Below the pieces are notes generated by a model. It searched no databases and was not told where the DNA came from. It saw nothing but the letters and a program-made list of their open reading frames with translations. From contig JALOBM010000028.1 in assembly GCA_023228285.1 (NCBI GenBank), forward strand, positions 1 through 26,686: DNA of 26,686 bases, read 5' to 3'. Source of the stretch: Candidatus Cloacimonadota bacterium (GTDB lineage: Bacteria; Cloacimonadota; Cloacimonadia; Cloacimonadales; Cloacimonadaceae). The translations under genes and the position numbers were made by a program. Of this stretch, positions 1 to 7,125 are shown in pieces (position 1 is the first letter of the stretch; each line of letters opens with the position of its first letter).

Positions 1-546
1 TACCGCGTCAGCTTGGCAGAGCAGATAATGCCAGCTGCTGAGATATCTCAACAGATATCGATGGCAGGAACCGAAGCTTCCGGTACCGGAAATATGAAAT
101 TTGCCCTCAACGGAGCGCTCACAGTGGGCACTCTTGATGGAGCCAATATCGAGATCAAAGCAGCAGTCGGCGCTAAAAACATCTATATATTCGGGAATGA
201 TGCCGCTGGAATCCAAGCCCTGCGCGCAACATCCTACAACTCCATGGAATACATTAATCGAGATCAAGACCTGAAAGCCGTGATCGACTTCATCGCTTCC
301 AATGCTCTGAATCCCTCTCAACCAGAGCTGTACAAACCCATCCTGCAAGAACTATGCGAGTTTGGCGATCGCTATTGTCTGATGGCGGATTTTCGCTCTT
401 ATGCAGACACCATGGCCAAAGTGGCAAAAGATTACGATAATGAGGCCCTGTGGAACAAAAAATCCATCTGCAACGTTGCCAATATGGGCACTTTCTCTTC
501 AGACTACGTGATCAAGCAATACGCAAAGGAGATCTGGGGATTATAA
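1..546 (+). CDS. glgP: Glycogen/alpha-glucan phosphorylase, C-terminal part (5' end outside window)
   Basis: This is the last 181 codons of a glycogen phosphorylase (GT35), which releases glucose-1-phosphate from storage glucan in the cytoplasm. The reading frame is open from base 1, so the gene starts upstream. The segment opens with YRVSLAEQIMPAAEISQQIS, followed by EASGTGNMKFALNGALTVGT and LDGANIEI. These are the phosphate/PLP-site motifs of the family; the Lys of GNMK is the one that forms the Schiff base with PLP. Spacing from this motif to the C-terminus fits a standard-length enzyme, so the 3' end looks intact. The stop is TAA at 544-546, and a strong hairpin terminator follows 20 bases later. 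The call is certain at family level; glucan preference cannot be read from this fragment. Confidence 0.96.
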   Translation, partial: YRVSLAEQIMPAAEISQQISMAGTEASGTGNMKFALNGALTVGTLDGANIEIKAAVGAKNIYIFGNDAAGIQALRATSYNSMEYINRDQDLKAVIDFIASNALNPSQPELYKPILQELCEFGDRYCLMADFRSYADTMAKVAKDYDNEALWNKKSICNVANMGTFSSDYVIKQYAKEIWGL

Positions 547-566
547 TGCGATTACGTCAGCAATGT

Positions 567-598
567 AGAAGCGGCATCTTGCCGCTTCTTCTTCGTTT
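567..598 (+). terminator. Intrinsic terminator of glgP
   Basis: A perfect 9-bp stem (AGAAGCGGC at 567-575 with GCCGCTTCT at 581-589) closes a 5-base loop ATCTT. A T-rich stretch, TCTTCGTTTGT, runs to about 600. It lies 20 bases after the glgP stop codon. Confidence 0.85.
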
Positions 599-837
599 GT
601 CCACAGATAAACACTGATTATCACGAATTATCACCTGCTTTCGTTGGATTTCACGTAGATTTACGCAGATAAAAGCGCAGATAACGCATATTCGATTGAG
701 GAGGGGTGAATCTGGTATCGCCCTCCTGGCTCAGGCAAGCACCATCAACATCAACAGTGCAGCGCAAAGGAACGTTCAACTGCAGCGCTGCAACACTAGA
801 AAACCAAGAACAAAGAACTAATCCAGTCACTTTTAGC

Positions 838-866
838 TTGACATTCTATCCATAAACCTGAAATTG
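838..866 (+). promoter_or_regulatory. Candidate sigma-70 promoter for the PKD-protein gene
   Basis: A perfect TTGACA at 838-843 is followed, after 17 bases, by AAATTG (GAAATT if a 16-base spacer is used). The -10 box is poor, but the same TTGACA-17-AAATTG arrangement occurs upstream of rpsU on the other strand. The coding start at 921 lies about 55 bases downstream. Confidence 0.45.
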
Positions 867-920
867 TTCTTAGTATAGATAACTTTGTACTATCTATTGG
901 ATAGTCTGAATGAGGTACGA

Positions 921-2246
921 ATGAAACGCTTATTATGCCAGATACTGTTTGCCTCCCTGATCTGTCTGCTCCCTGCTGATGTCCTATTGAACGACTATAG
1001 TTTCCAATATGCTACCGGCGTATATGAAGAGATCACAGAAGGTATCGCTTTGGGCTCTGCCGGAGCAGACCGGCAATATATCTGCAATCCCCAGCTTCCT
1101 ACGGGTAGCAATTCAGTATCGTCCGGTCCCGGTTTTCCCCTTGGTTTTGACTTCACTTTTGCGGGAGAGAGCTTCGATCGCATCGGCGTGCATGTGGATG
1201 GCTGGATTGCTTTGGGCAAATCCACCTATGCCGATCAAGCCGTGGATATGCGTTCCAGCCTCATCTATATGCCTCTCAGTACTACTCTGGGCGGTCAGCA
1301 GGATGAAACTTTGGTAGCGCGCATAGCCGCCTTTGGTAATAACATTTGTGCTCAGGAAGGCTCCAGCATCCTGCTCCGATGTTCCGGTAGCGCACCACAG
1401 CGTAAAGTGACTATTCAATGGAAGCATTACGGCAGAAACGATATCAGCGGAGATTCCTTCAATTTCCAGATTCAACTGCGGGAAGCGGATATGAGTATAG
1501 CGATCAATTATGGGCAGATTCAGGTGACCACAGCCTTTGCCGTTCAGGTGGGGATGAGAGCGTCTCCGGCAAGCAATGGAGTGAATTTTGCCAATCGTTA
1601 TCTTGCCTTGGGCGGAAGTTGGGATACCACGGTAGCCGGAACTCAAACCCAGGATACGGCAGCGGCTACACCCAGTCAGTACCCCGCGCAAGGCAGCAGC
1701 TTTATCTGGAATCCCCCTACCGTGTTACAAGCTGATTTTAGTGCAAATCCCCTGTCTGGCACTGCGCCTTTGAGCGTGCAATTCACCGATCTCAGCAGCG
1801 CGGGAGCGTCACCCCTCACCAGTTGGAATTGGAGCTTTGGAGATCAGAGCAGCAGCCTCCAAAATCCCCTCATCACCTTTCCCCATTCCGGAGTGTATGA
1901 TATCAGCCTCAGTGTGGGAGACGGAACTGCCAGCGCCAGCATCACTAAAGTGGCTTATATTACTGTCTATCCGGCAGATATCCCCGGCGTGAACACCAGT
2001 ATCATCATGGATGGAAACGATGCAATAGTCTCTTGGGAGCCCATCACAAGAGATGTTGATGGCAGCAACCGTACCTCCCAATACTACTTTCTATATTTCA
2101 ATGGCTCCACTGATCCCTTGGGAGATTTTTACTTTTTGGCCCCGATCGCTTACCCGAATACCCAGTATCGTCATGTGGGAGTGGGACTTGGCGCTCAGCA
2201 CATGTATTACCGGGTTACGGTCGTTAGTGCAGATCAGGAGGAGTGA
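921..2246 (+). CDS. Secreted PKD-domain protein
   Basis: This is a 441-residue exported protein of unknown role. I start it at ATG 921 (MKRLLCQILF...) rather than at an upstream TTG. This start has a GAGG box five bases before it and gives a clean signal peptide of about 20 residues. Residues of about 25-260 form a beta-rich ectodomain with a pattern (TGVYEEITEGIALGS, PLGFDFTFAGESFDRIGVHV, DGWIALGK) that I associate with surface proteins of Cloacimonadota and Bacteroidota. A PKD domain follows at about 271-350, with the hallmark WNWSFGD and a PLSVQFTDLS segment. The last ~90 residues look fibronectin-III-like and end shortly after MYYRVTVVSAD. No C-terminal sorting tail is present, unlike in two other secreted proteins here. 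PKD domains usually mediate adhesion or glycan/protein contacts; the target is unknown. Confidence 0.8.
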   Translation: MKRLLCQILFASLICLLPADVLLNDYSFQYATGVYEEITEGIALGSAGADRQYICNPQLPTGSNSVSSGPGFPLGFDFTFAGESFDRIGVHVDGWIALGKSTYADQAVDMRSSLIYMPLSTTLGGQQDETLVARIAAFGNNICAQEGSSILLRCSGSAPQRKVTIQWKHYGRNDISGDSFNFQIQLREADMSIAINYGQIQVTTAFAVQVGMRASPASNGVNFANRYLALGGSWDTTVAGTQTQDTAAATPSQYPAQGSSFIWNPPTVLQADFSANPLSGTAPLSVQFTDLSSAGASPLTSWNWSFGDQSSSLQNPLITFPHSGVYDISLSVGDGTASASITKVAYITVYPADIPGVNTSIIMDGNDAIVSWEPITRDVDGSNRTSQYYFLYFNGSTDPLGDFYFLAPIAYPNTQYRHVGVGLGAQHMYYRVTVVSADQEE

Positions 2247-2300
2247 TATTTGACGGGCTAATCTCGCCTATCCTCATTCTGAGGATCAAGGAAGTCTGAA

Positions 2301-2380
2301 GCTGATATAAAGGCGTTATTATGCAGTCGTCACTCGATGATAACCCGATGATATCTGCTTGATGTCTGGATAATCCAAAG
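2301..2380. repeat. Dispersed palindromic repeat, copy 1
   Basis: This 80-bp block aligns without gaps to 22146-22225, with 59 of 80 identical positions by my hand count. Its core is an imperfect inverted repeat: left arm 2315-2328, two-base centre GT, right arm CACTCGATGATAAC at 2331-2344. The right arm is the exact reverse complement of the left arm of copy 2. An extra GATGATATC follows two bases after the right arm, 11 bases from the GATGATAAC within it. It lies 55 bases after the stop of the PKD-protein gene. Confidence 0.8.
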
Positions 2381-2618
2381 ATCAAAAATGCGGAAGTGTC
2401 ATCTTGACGCTTTTGTCTCAATCCACGAATTTCCGCGTGCTATTCATTCTTCATATTACCTCTATGACTCCAGCTAATTACATTGATCCGAATTCAAAGA
2501 GAAATGTCACCGAATGATGGATATACAGAAAACCTGGATGGGATCAGGCAAAAACACATATATGTTGATTGATATCAACAAAAAATACTCAAATCATGTA
2601 GCAGATCGCAATCATTGG

Positions 2619-2647
2619 TTGACACTCATCTGAAACATCAGTAAATT
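2619..2647 (+). promoter_or_regulatory. Probable sigma-70 promoter for the two-repeat secreted protein
   Basis: TTGACA at 2619-2624 and TAAATT at 2642-2647 are separated by exactly 17 bases. They lie about 60 bases before the ATG at 2709. This is the best-formed promoter in the window. Confidence 0.6.
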
Positions 2648-2708
2648 ATCATTGTGGAAAAGAACTAATATCCGCTTTTTTCGAGAGGATAACCGTAAGG
2701 AGCTTACC

Positions 2709-3701
2709 ATGAGAAAACTTCTTTTAGTATCAGTCTTTTTGCTCCTGATTTTTGCTGCCTGGGGGCAAGTGACCTATCACCTGGAGCTTACCCACATCAA
2801 TCCAATGAATGTCAAAGGGATTTTCCGGATCGAAAACAACACCAGTAATACACTCGACTATTATTTTGGATCTTCAGCAAACTTTGAGCTGTGGATGGAC
2901 GGTTTAGGACCTGGTATGGCTTGGTTGCCCATAGAAAACGAGATTCACATTGAGTCTTATGGAGCTTTTGAAAAAGAAGTTGAACATAGCACTATCCAGC
3001 AGCATGATGTGGGTACTCATTACCTGCAGGTGCATTGCTACAACCAAGTACCTGCCTATCCTATCGGTCCCGTTCTGAGCTTTACAGTGGGTAACGGTTC
3101 TACTGCGATCGATAATCTGGATTTCAGCTTCGTCCTAAACCATATAAGCACCGAGTCTATCACGGGAACACTTACCATTCACAATCAAGGTACTACTGCC
3201 TGGTACCAAAACTTTTCCGGTGGACTGGGCTTTATCGCTGTGGATGGCGATTATCCCGAGATCATTCCCCCAGAGAATTTCCTGAACTATTTGGAATTGG
3301 ATCCTGGTGAGAGCTATGGCGCAGATATCACTCATCTGTTCAGCACGGCTCCTACTACGGGGAATCATACCGCTACAGTCTATTTGCGCACCTATCCCCC
3401 GATTGAATTGGGCCTTACCACAGACTTCGTGATAAATCCTACTGCAACTGATGATCCACACGTACCGGAGCTTGCGCAAATGAGAGTGTACCCCAATCCA
3501 TTCAGAAATATGCTGAAGATTACTGTGGATAAAGGCCAAAGCCCAGCGCTGTACAATCTGAAGGGACAAAAACTGATGCAGTGGCAAAACCAGGCGGAAA
3601 TCTCTTGGGATGGCAATGATGCACAGGGCTGCCAGCTGCCGCAAGGCATGTATCTGATCCGGAGCGGAAATCTGATCAGAAAGGTGATAAAGCTGCGGTA
3701 G
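2709..3701 (+). CDS. Secreted two-repeat beta-sandwich protein with C-terminal sorting tail
   Basis: This is a 330-residue exported protein. I place the start at ATG 2709, preceded by AAGGAG at 2697-2702, rather than at a TTG further up. A classical signal peptide (MRKLLLVSVFLLLIFAAWGQ) then begins the protein. Residues of about 21-129 and 136-243 look like two copies of one fold. Both start with a V/F-x-L-x-L-x-H-I pattern and then an N-rich strand (FRIENNTSNTLDYYFGSS; TLTIHNQGTTAWYQNFSGG). The first copy resembles BsuPI-like intracellular proteinase-inhibitor domains (N-T-S-x-x-x-L-x-Y-x-F, then F-E-L-W). Residues 259-330 are a Por-secretion/FlgD-Ig-like tail: RVYPNPF at the start, LYNLKGQKL, SWDGND, LPQGMYLIR and a basic end. 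This suggests export and cell-surface attachment or release by a type IX-like route. The function is unknown; a proteinase-inhibitor role is only a possibility. Confidence 0.8.
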   Translation: MRKLLLVSVFLLLIFAAWGQVTYHLELTHINPMNVKGIFRIENNTSNTLDYYFGSSANFELWMDGLGPGMAWLPIENEIHIESYGAFEKEVEHSTIQQHDVGTHYLQVHCYNQVPAYPIGPVLSFTVGNGSTAIDNLDFSFVLNHISTESITGTLTIHNQGTTAWYQNFSGGLGFIAVDGDYPEIIPPENFLNYLELDPGESYGADITHLFSTAPTTGNHTATVYLRTYPPIELGLTTDFVINPTATDDPHVPELAQMRVYPNPFRNMLKITVDKGQSPALYNLKGQKLMQWQNQAEISWDGNDAQGCQLPQGMYLIRSGNLIRKVIKLR

Positions 3702-4080
3702 GGGGATAGATTCATCTGCTGCTGGTGACGTATAGACTTCTCCAGGGAGGGGGAGATGCCGGAGCTTCGGAGATAAGTTGCTATAGATAAAGGGCACTAT
3801 GATGTACTTGGTATCGAGTGTTACGTTACTTCAGTAGTAAAATGCTGTAATATACGTACAATGAGCCTAATCACAGCCATAGTTTGAGTATTCTGTTTTC
3901 ATCCAGTCTGAATCACAGCAGTTAACCTTCCTCAAGGGGCCAAGATGGTGAATTGCTATCAGTTGAGTTTGATCCGCCAGTAAAGACTATTTCCATGTGA
4001 ATTACAATGCTCCTGACAAGAGTTCCAACATTGTCCTCACCATATCCGCAATTCAAATAGTAACGCTCTGCAAAAAGTAT

Positions 4081-4257
4081 TTGACACAAAGTCCTGCATA
4101 TGCAGAGTAGCATGAAATACAAACAAAGGAGAAAAATCAGATGCACAAACAGAATTGAATCAGTAGCGGCTCTTGCATTGATTTAACACATCTGATATCT
4201 CAGGCTACGGGCTGTTACTGCTATATCCCCTTCTAAAACTGAATTAAGGAGAATAAT
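4081..4257 (+). promoter_or_regulatory. Candidate promoter and regulatory leader of the ABC-F gene
   Basis: TTGACA at 4081-4086 is a possible -35 box, but no good -10 lies 17 bases on. Downstream, the segment 4161-4171 (CAGTAGCGGCT) can pair along 11 positions with 4210-4220, three of them G-U. Part of the same segment (GTAGC 4163-4167) can instead pair with GCTAC at 4204-4208, so the two pairings exclude each other. No U-tract follows, so this is not an obvious intrinsic terminator. The ABC-F Shine-Dalgarno AAGGAG (4246-4251) can form only a 4-bp stem with CCTT just upstream. Confidence 0.35.
4141..4158 (+). CDS. Possible leader peptide MHKQN upstream of ABC-F gene
   Basis: This is a five-codon ORF (Met-His-Lys-Gln-Asn, stop TGA). 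It has a strong Shine-Dalgarno sequence, AAAGGAG at 4125-4131, nine bases before the ATG. It lies 60 bases after the TTGACA box and 99 bases before the ABC-F start codon. Short upstream ORFs that stall ribosomes are known to control several ribosome-protection ABC-F genes. That this one does so is an inference from position and ribosome-binding site only. It could be chance. Confidence 0.35.
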   Translation: MHKQN

Positions 4258-5874
4258 ATGCAGTTCATACAGCTAAAAGACATCCACTATTGTTATCCAG
4301 ATCAATATCAATCCATCCTTAAGGGTATAGATTTGGTGATTGCCGAAGGTGAAAAGATAGCCCTGATCGGCAGCAATGGCAGCGGAAAAACCACCCTGTT
4401 GCGCATCATCCTGCAAGAACTATCGCCCACCAAAGGAAGGATAAATTACCCCGGCAGCCCTCCAGTAATTGCGTATCTGCCTCAGGACATAAAGGTAAGC
4501 TCCGGGAATCGAGTGCGGGAATTCTTGCTGAATGTTCAGCCGGAAAAATTCCGTTTGATTACCGGGATCGAAAAGCTCTCCGCCATCGATGAGCTTAGTC
4601 CAGAGGAGGGGATACAGCTTTCTTCCCTGTGGCACGAATATCACGCCGGCAATGTGACGGATTGGGAAAGCGATGTACAGTCCATGATCATGCGGATGAA
4701 TTTGCAACATCTGGCAGAGCGCGATTGCAGCAGCCTTTCCGGAGGTGAATCCACCCGTTTGCAACTGGCGGCGCTGCTCTTGGAAAAGCCGGACATCCTG
4801 ATTCTGGACGAGCCTACCAACCACCTGGATCTACCAAATATCATGTGGCTGGAAGATTGGCTTTCGTCCTACAGCGGGGCGGTACTATATGTATCTCACG
4901 ATAAGATGTTTATCGATAACACTGCCACAAAGATAGCGGAATTGAAAGCGGGTAAACTGGATATCCGCATGGGCAATTTCGCCAGTTTCAGCCGGGACAA
5001 AGCGGACTTGCAAAATCATCAAATGGTACAGTATCAAGAGCGCAAGAGACTGATCCGAAACCTGCAGCAAGCAGTGCAGAAACGCCGGGGCTGGGCGCAA
5101 AGCTTTCAACCGGAGACGCGGGCAGAAGGCAGAGGAGCGGTATATGAATCCGTCTTTAACGCAGCCAGAACCCAGATGCAGCAAGCCCGCTATATCGAAA
5201 AGCGGATCCGGATGCTGAATGAGCGCTATCACGTGGAACGGCCGATGTTTGATAAAGAACGTAAAGTGGATTTTGGCGAAGTGCATCTTTCCAACCGCGA
5301 ACTGATCAACATCAGTGCGATGAGCTTCAGCTACAGTGACAAGTGGATTTTCAAAGACTTCTTTTTCAACCTTGGCTCTGCGGAGCGAGTATGGCTAAGC
5401 GCTGCCAATGGTTGTGGAAAAACTACCTTGATGAGGCTGATCTATGGCGAACTGAGCCCCCAAAAAGGCGAAATATCCTATGCTCCCCGCCTTCGAATAG
5501 CCTACTATCGGCAGGATTTGAGCCTTCTGGATGCCAACCTGACGGTGCTGGACTATCTTCTTGATAGTGGTGGCGACAACATACACATTCACAATATGAT
5601 GGGCTGCCTCGGTTTGAAAGACGATCTGGCCAATGAAGAAATGGGAAGCCTTTCCTGGGGAGAAAAAGCCAAAGTACAGATACTAAGCATCCTGCTGGGC
5701 GAGTATAATGTGTTGCTGCTGGACGAGCCTACGAACCATCTGGATATGCGCAGCCGGGATCTATTGGCGCGCGCTCTGGAGAAATATACCGGAGCCGTGA
5801 TCTTTGTATCTCACGATCGTTCTTTCATACACCGGATAGCTACCAGGGAGTTGAATCTGGAGAAGGATGTATAA
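4258..5874 (+). CDS. ABC-F family ATPase (ribosome-associated, two ABC domains)
   Basis: This 538-residue soluble protein has two fused nucleotide-binding domains and no membrane segment, as in ABC-F translation factors and antibiotic target-protection proteins that act at the ribosomal E site. Domain 1 shows Walker A GSNGSGKTT (38-46), signature LSGGE (160-164), Walker B LILDEPTNHLD (181-191) and SHD switch (213-215). Residues of about 235-340 form a long, charged, helical linker that would reach into the ribosome. Domain 2 has Walker A AANGCGKTT (382-390), a modified signature LSWGE (465-469), Walker B LLLDEPTNHLD (486-496) and SHD (518-520). The start at ATG 4258 has AAGGAG six bases before it. 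The protein ends almost directly after domain 2, so it lacks the C-terminal coiled coil of Uup-like members. The linker and the leader upstream would suit a resistance-type factor, but substrate or drug specificity cannot be read from the sequence. Confidence 0.9.
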   Translation: MQFIQLKDIHYCYPDQYQSILKGIDLVIAEGEKIALIGSNGSGKTTLLRIILQELSPTKGRINYPGSPPVIAYLPQDIKVSSGNRVREFLLNVQPEKFRLITGIEKLSAIDELSPEEGIQLSSLWHEYHAGNVTDWESDVQSMIMRMNLQHLAERDCSSLSGGESTRLQLAALLLEKPDILILDEPTNHLDLPNIMWLEDWLSSYSGAVLYVSHDKMFIDNTATKIAELKAGKLDIRMGNFASFSRDKADLQNHQMVQYQERKRLIRNLQQAVQKRRGWAQSFQPETRAEGRGAVYESVFNAARTQMQQARYIEKRIRMLNERYHVERPMFDKERKVDFGEVHLSNRELINISAMSFSYSDKWIFKDFFFNLGSAERVWLSAANGCGKTTLMRLIYGELSPQKGEISYAPRLRIAYYRQDLSLLDANLTVLDYLLDSGGDNIHIHNMMGCLGLKDDLANEEMGSLSWGEKAKVQILSILLGEYNVLLLDEPTNHLDMRSRDLLARALEKYTGAVIFVSHDRSFIHRIATRELNLEKDV

Positions 5875-5911
5875 TGCGGATGGTAGATGATGAGTTGGCC
5901 GGATCTTCGTT

Positions 5912-5945
5912 GAAATACAAAATAGGCGGGACCAAAATCCCGCCT
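5912..5945 (-). terminator. Intrinsic terminator of the propeller-Cache gene
   Basis: An 8-bp perfect stem (AGGCGGGA 5924-5931 with TCCCGCCT 5938-5945) has a six-base loop. Read on the minus strand it is followed by a T-rich run (TATTTTGTATTTC), so it best serves the gene ending at 5971. It could also block transcripts arriving from the ABC-F gene. Confidence 0.75.
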
Positions 5946-5970
5946 TGTGCTGATGAATGAATCTTTGAGA

Positions 5971-6864
5971 TTAAGCTTTTTGTGAAAGAACCACGCGCCA
6001 TTCTTTATTGTGGATCTTGATGGTATCCCAATATGCTTTTTTGGCAACCACTTCTTCTTTTCCCGCTGCCTTGAAGCTGTATTCGCCTTCTCCGCTAGCT
6101 TTTGTGGAGATGGTTCTGGCTAGCTCCAGTAGGGATTCATTCCCCTGAAACATAGGATCCGTGAAGGTGTTTGCGCCTATCTCGGGCTTATCCTGATCGC
6201 TTACGACCATGCCATCGGGTTCCATTGCCCACAATTGATAATCTGTCCCGACTCCGGCATTGTTCATAACAATCTGGGGGAGCATCGATGTATCCAGAGT
6301 GAGAACGAGGGAGCCCATGAACTTCTGTTTGGCATCAAACAAATGATATGCTAAGACCACTGTGGCAAAGCCTTCCACGGCAATATCCCGAGAATCGCCA
6401 CCGAATCTGAGTGCCGACTCCCAGACTTCGCCTATGTCAATCTTTGCCACAAATGCCCCAGCCCTACTTGATGAATGAATACCAAAATCTGCAGCATCGC
6501 CGTTGTTCCCCGTGATGTAAACACTTCCATCCGTGCCCGCAGCAATGCCGTGTCCAATATCCGCTCCTGTACCGCCCGCACGATTTGCCCAGGCCCAGGA
6601 TCCTTCTGACAATATCACTGTTACAAACACTTCAGTGCTACAGAAGCCTTCTCCTGTTAACACATCATCTCCAAAGTAAGCTGGGGAAGCAACTGTACCG
6701 GTGAGATATAAATTGCCAATGGCGTCTCTGTCGATGCTGTAAACATAGTCATCTGATCTGCTGCTGCCACCGCTCAGGGCCCATAACCACTGTGGATTCT
6801 GGCCAAATAAAGAAACACATACGAGCAAAAAATGCTCCCAAACAAACAATTCGCGTATCATCAT
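5971..6864 (-). CDS. Chimeric exported protein: beta-propeller repeats joined to a Cache domain
   Basis: This is a 297-residue protein built of two unrelated parts. After an atypical hydrophobic N-terminus (MMIRELFVWEHFLLVCVSLFG, with acidic residues in the leader), residues 24-157 carry SBBP-type beta-propeller repeats: WLWALSGG, GNLYLTGT, FGDD, WAWANRAGG, GSVYITG, AFVAKIDI. At about residue 164 (base ~6375) this pattern stops. Residues 165-297 read as the back half of a Cache-type extracellular sensor domain: VVLAYHLFD, FMGSLVLTLD, LWAMEPDGMVV, IGANTFTDPMF, AYWDTIKIHNKEWRVVL. The normal first part of a Cache domain and the rest of a propeller are both missing. Stop, terminator and a weak AGGA ribosome site suggest the gene can still be expressed. 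A functional fusion and a decaying recombinant gene are both possible. A periplasmic or surface location is expected. Confidence 0.65.
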   Translation of the reverse strand: MMIRELFVWEHFLLVCVSLFGQNPQWLWALSGGSSRSDDYVYSIDRDAIGNLYLTGTVASPAYFGDDVLTGEGFCSTEVFVTVILSEGSWAWANRAGGTGADIGHGIAAGTDGSVYITGNNGDAADFGIHSSSRAGAFVAKIDIGEVWESALRFGGDSRDIAVEGFATVVLAYHLFDAKQKFMGSLVLTLDTSMLPQIVMNNAGVGTDYQLWAMEPDGMVVSDQDKPEIGANTFTDPMFQGNESLLELARTISTKASGEGEYSFKAAGKEEVVAKKAYWDTIKIHNKEWRVVLSQKA

Positions 6865-7063
6865 GTCTTCATCCTAGCATGAATAGTGTCCCTATCATAA
6901 TCAAATGAGTGTATGTGAAACTTTACTGTTAAGCAAAATCTCACATGTTTATCATTGTCTATTACGGGATTTGTATAATCTCTGCAACACTCCACACATA
7001 ATTGATGTGGTAATACCAGTATTGTGTGGGTAGTACTTGCTATAGGGATTGCAGGTACGACAC
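6865..7063. other. Intergenic region with nested hairpins
   Basis: No gene is seen. At 6992-7029, CCACACA (6992-6998) can pair with TGTGTGG (7023-7029), enclosing a short hairpin TGGTA-A-TACCA (7008-7018). The region lies between the rpoD terminator and the start of the minus-strand chimeric gene, so it may carry that gene's promoter. No clear -35/-10 pair was found. Confidence 0.35.
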
Positions 7064-7091
7064 AAAAAAGAGCAGCCTAAGTGACTGCTCT
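7064..7091 (-). terminator. Intrinsic terminator of the rpsU-rpoD operon
   Basis: On the minus strand, AGAGCAG (7091-7085) pairs with CTGCTCT (7075-7069) across a nine-base loop. It is followed directly by a T6 run (7069-7064). It lies 35 bases after the rpoD stop codon. Confidence 0.88.
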
Positions 7092-7125
7092 ATATAACTA
7101 ATTGTATCCTGATAATGGTACTAGC

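Larger units (their letters stand above)
547..920. other. Intergenic region with short direct repeats and a palindrome
   Basis: No credible gene is seen between glgP and the PKD-protein gene. After the terminator the stretch 601-690 is built of near-repeated words: ATTATCAC twice at 617 and 627, and CAGATAA three times near 603, 666 and 678. A 12-bp perfect palindrome TGCAGCGCTGCA lies at 781-792. The segment 699-727 can form a 7-bp stem (AGGAGGG/CCCTCCT) with a 15-base loop. A TTGACA box at 838 probably belongs to the promoter of the next gene. Confidence 0.6.
2247..2708. other. Intergenic region holding a palindromic repeat and a promoter
   Basis: There is no credible coding sequence. The region contains one copy of the 80-bp palindromic repeat (2301-2380) and a good promoter-like element (2619-2647). 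The sequence between them (about 2381-2618) is AT-rich and has no feature I can name. Confidence 0.6.
3702..4257. other. Long intergenic region and leader of the ABC-F gene
   Basis: This is 556 bases without a gene I would defend. The part 3702-4080 shows no recognisable element beyond weak GC-rich hairpins near 3735-3775. The part 4081-4257 looks like a transcribed leader: a TTGACACAAA box, a strong Shine-Dalgarno site and a five-codon ORF, then two alternative base-pairing options before the ABC-F start. A 74-codon minus-strand frame (3922-4146) was not accepted because it has no homology I know. Confidence 0.55.

Noticed and set aside
1113..1691. A 192-codon minus-strand frame opposite the PKD-protein gene
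   Set aside because: Antisense shadow of a gene with signal peptide and PKD domain; no domain of its own.
3922..4146. A 74-codon minus-strand frame in the gap before the ABC-F gene
   Set aside because: No recognisable domain and no clear ribosome site; it overlaps the probable leader of the ABC-F gene.
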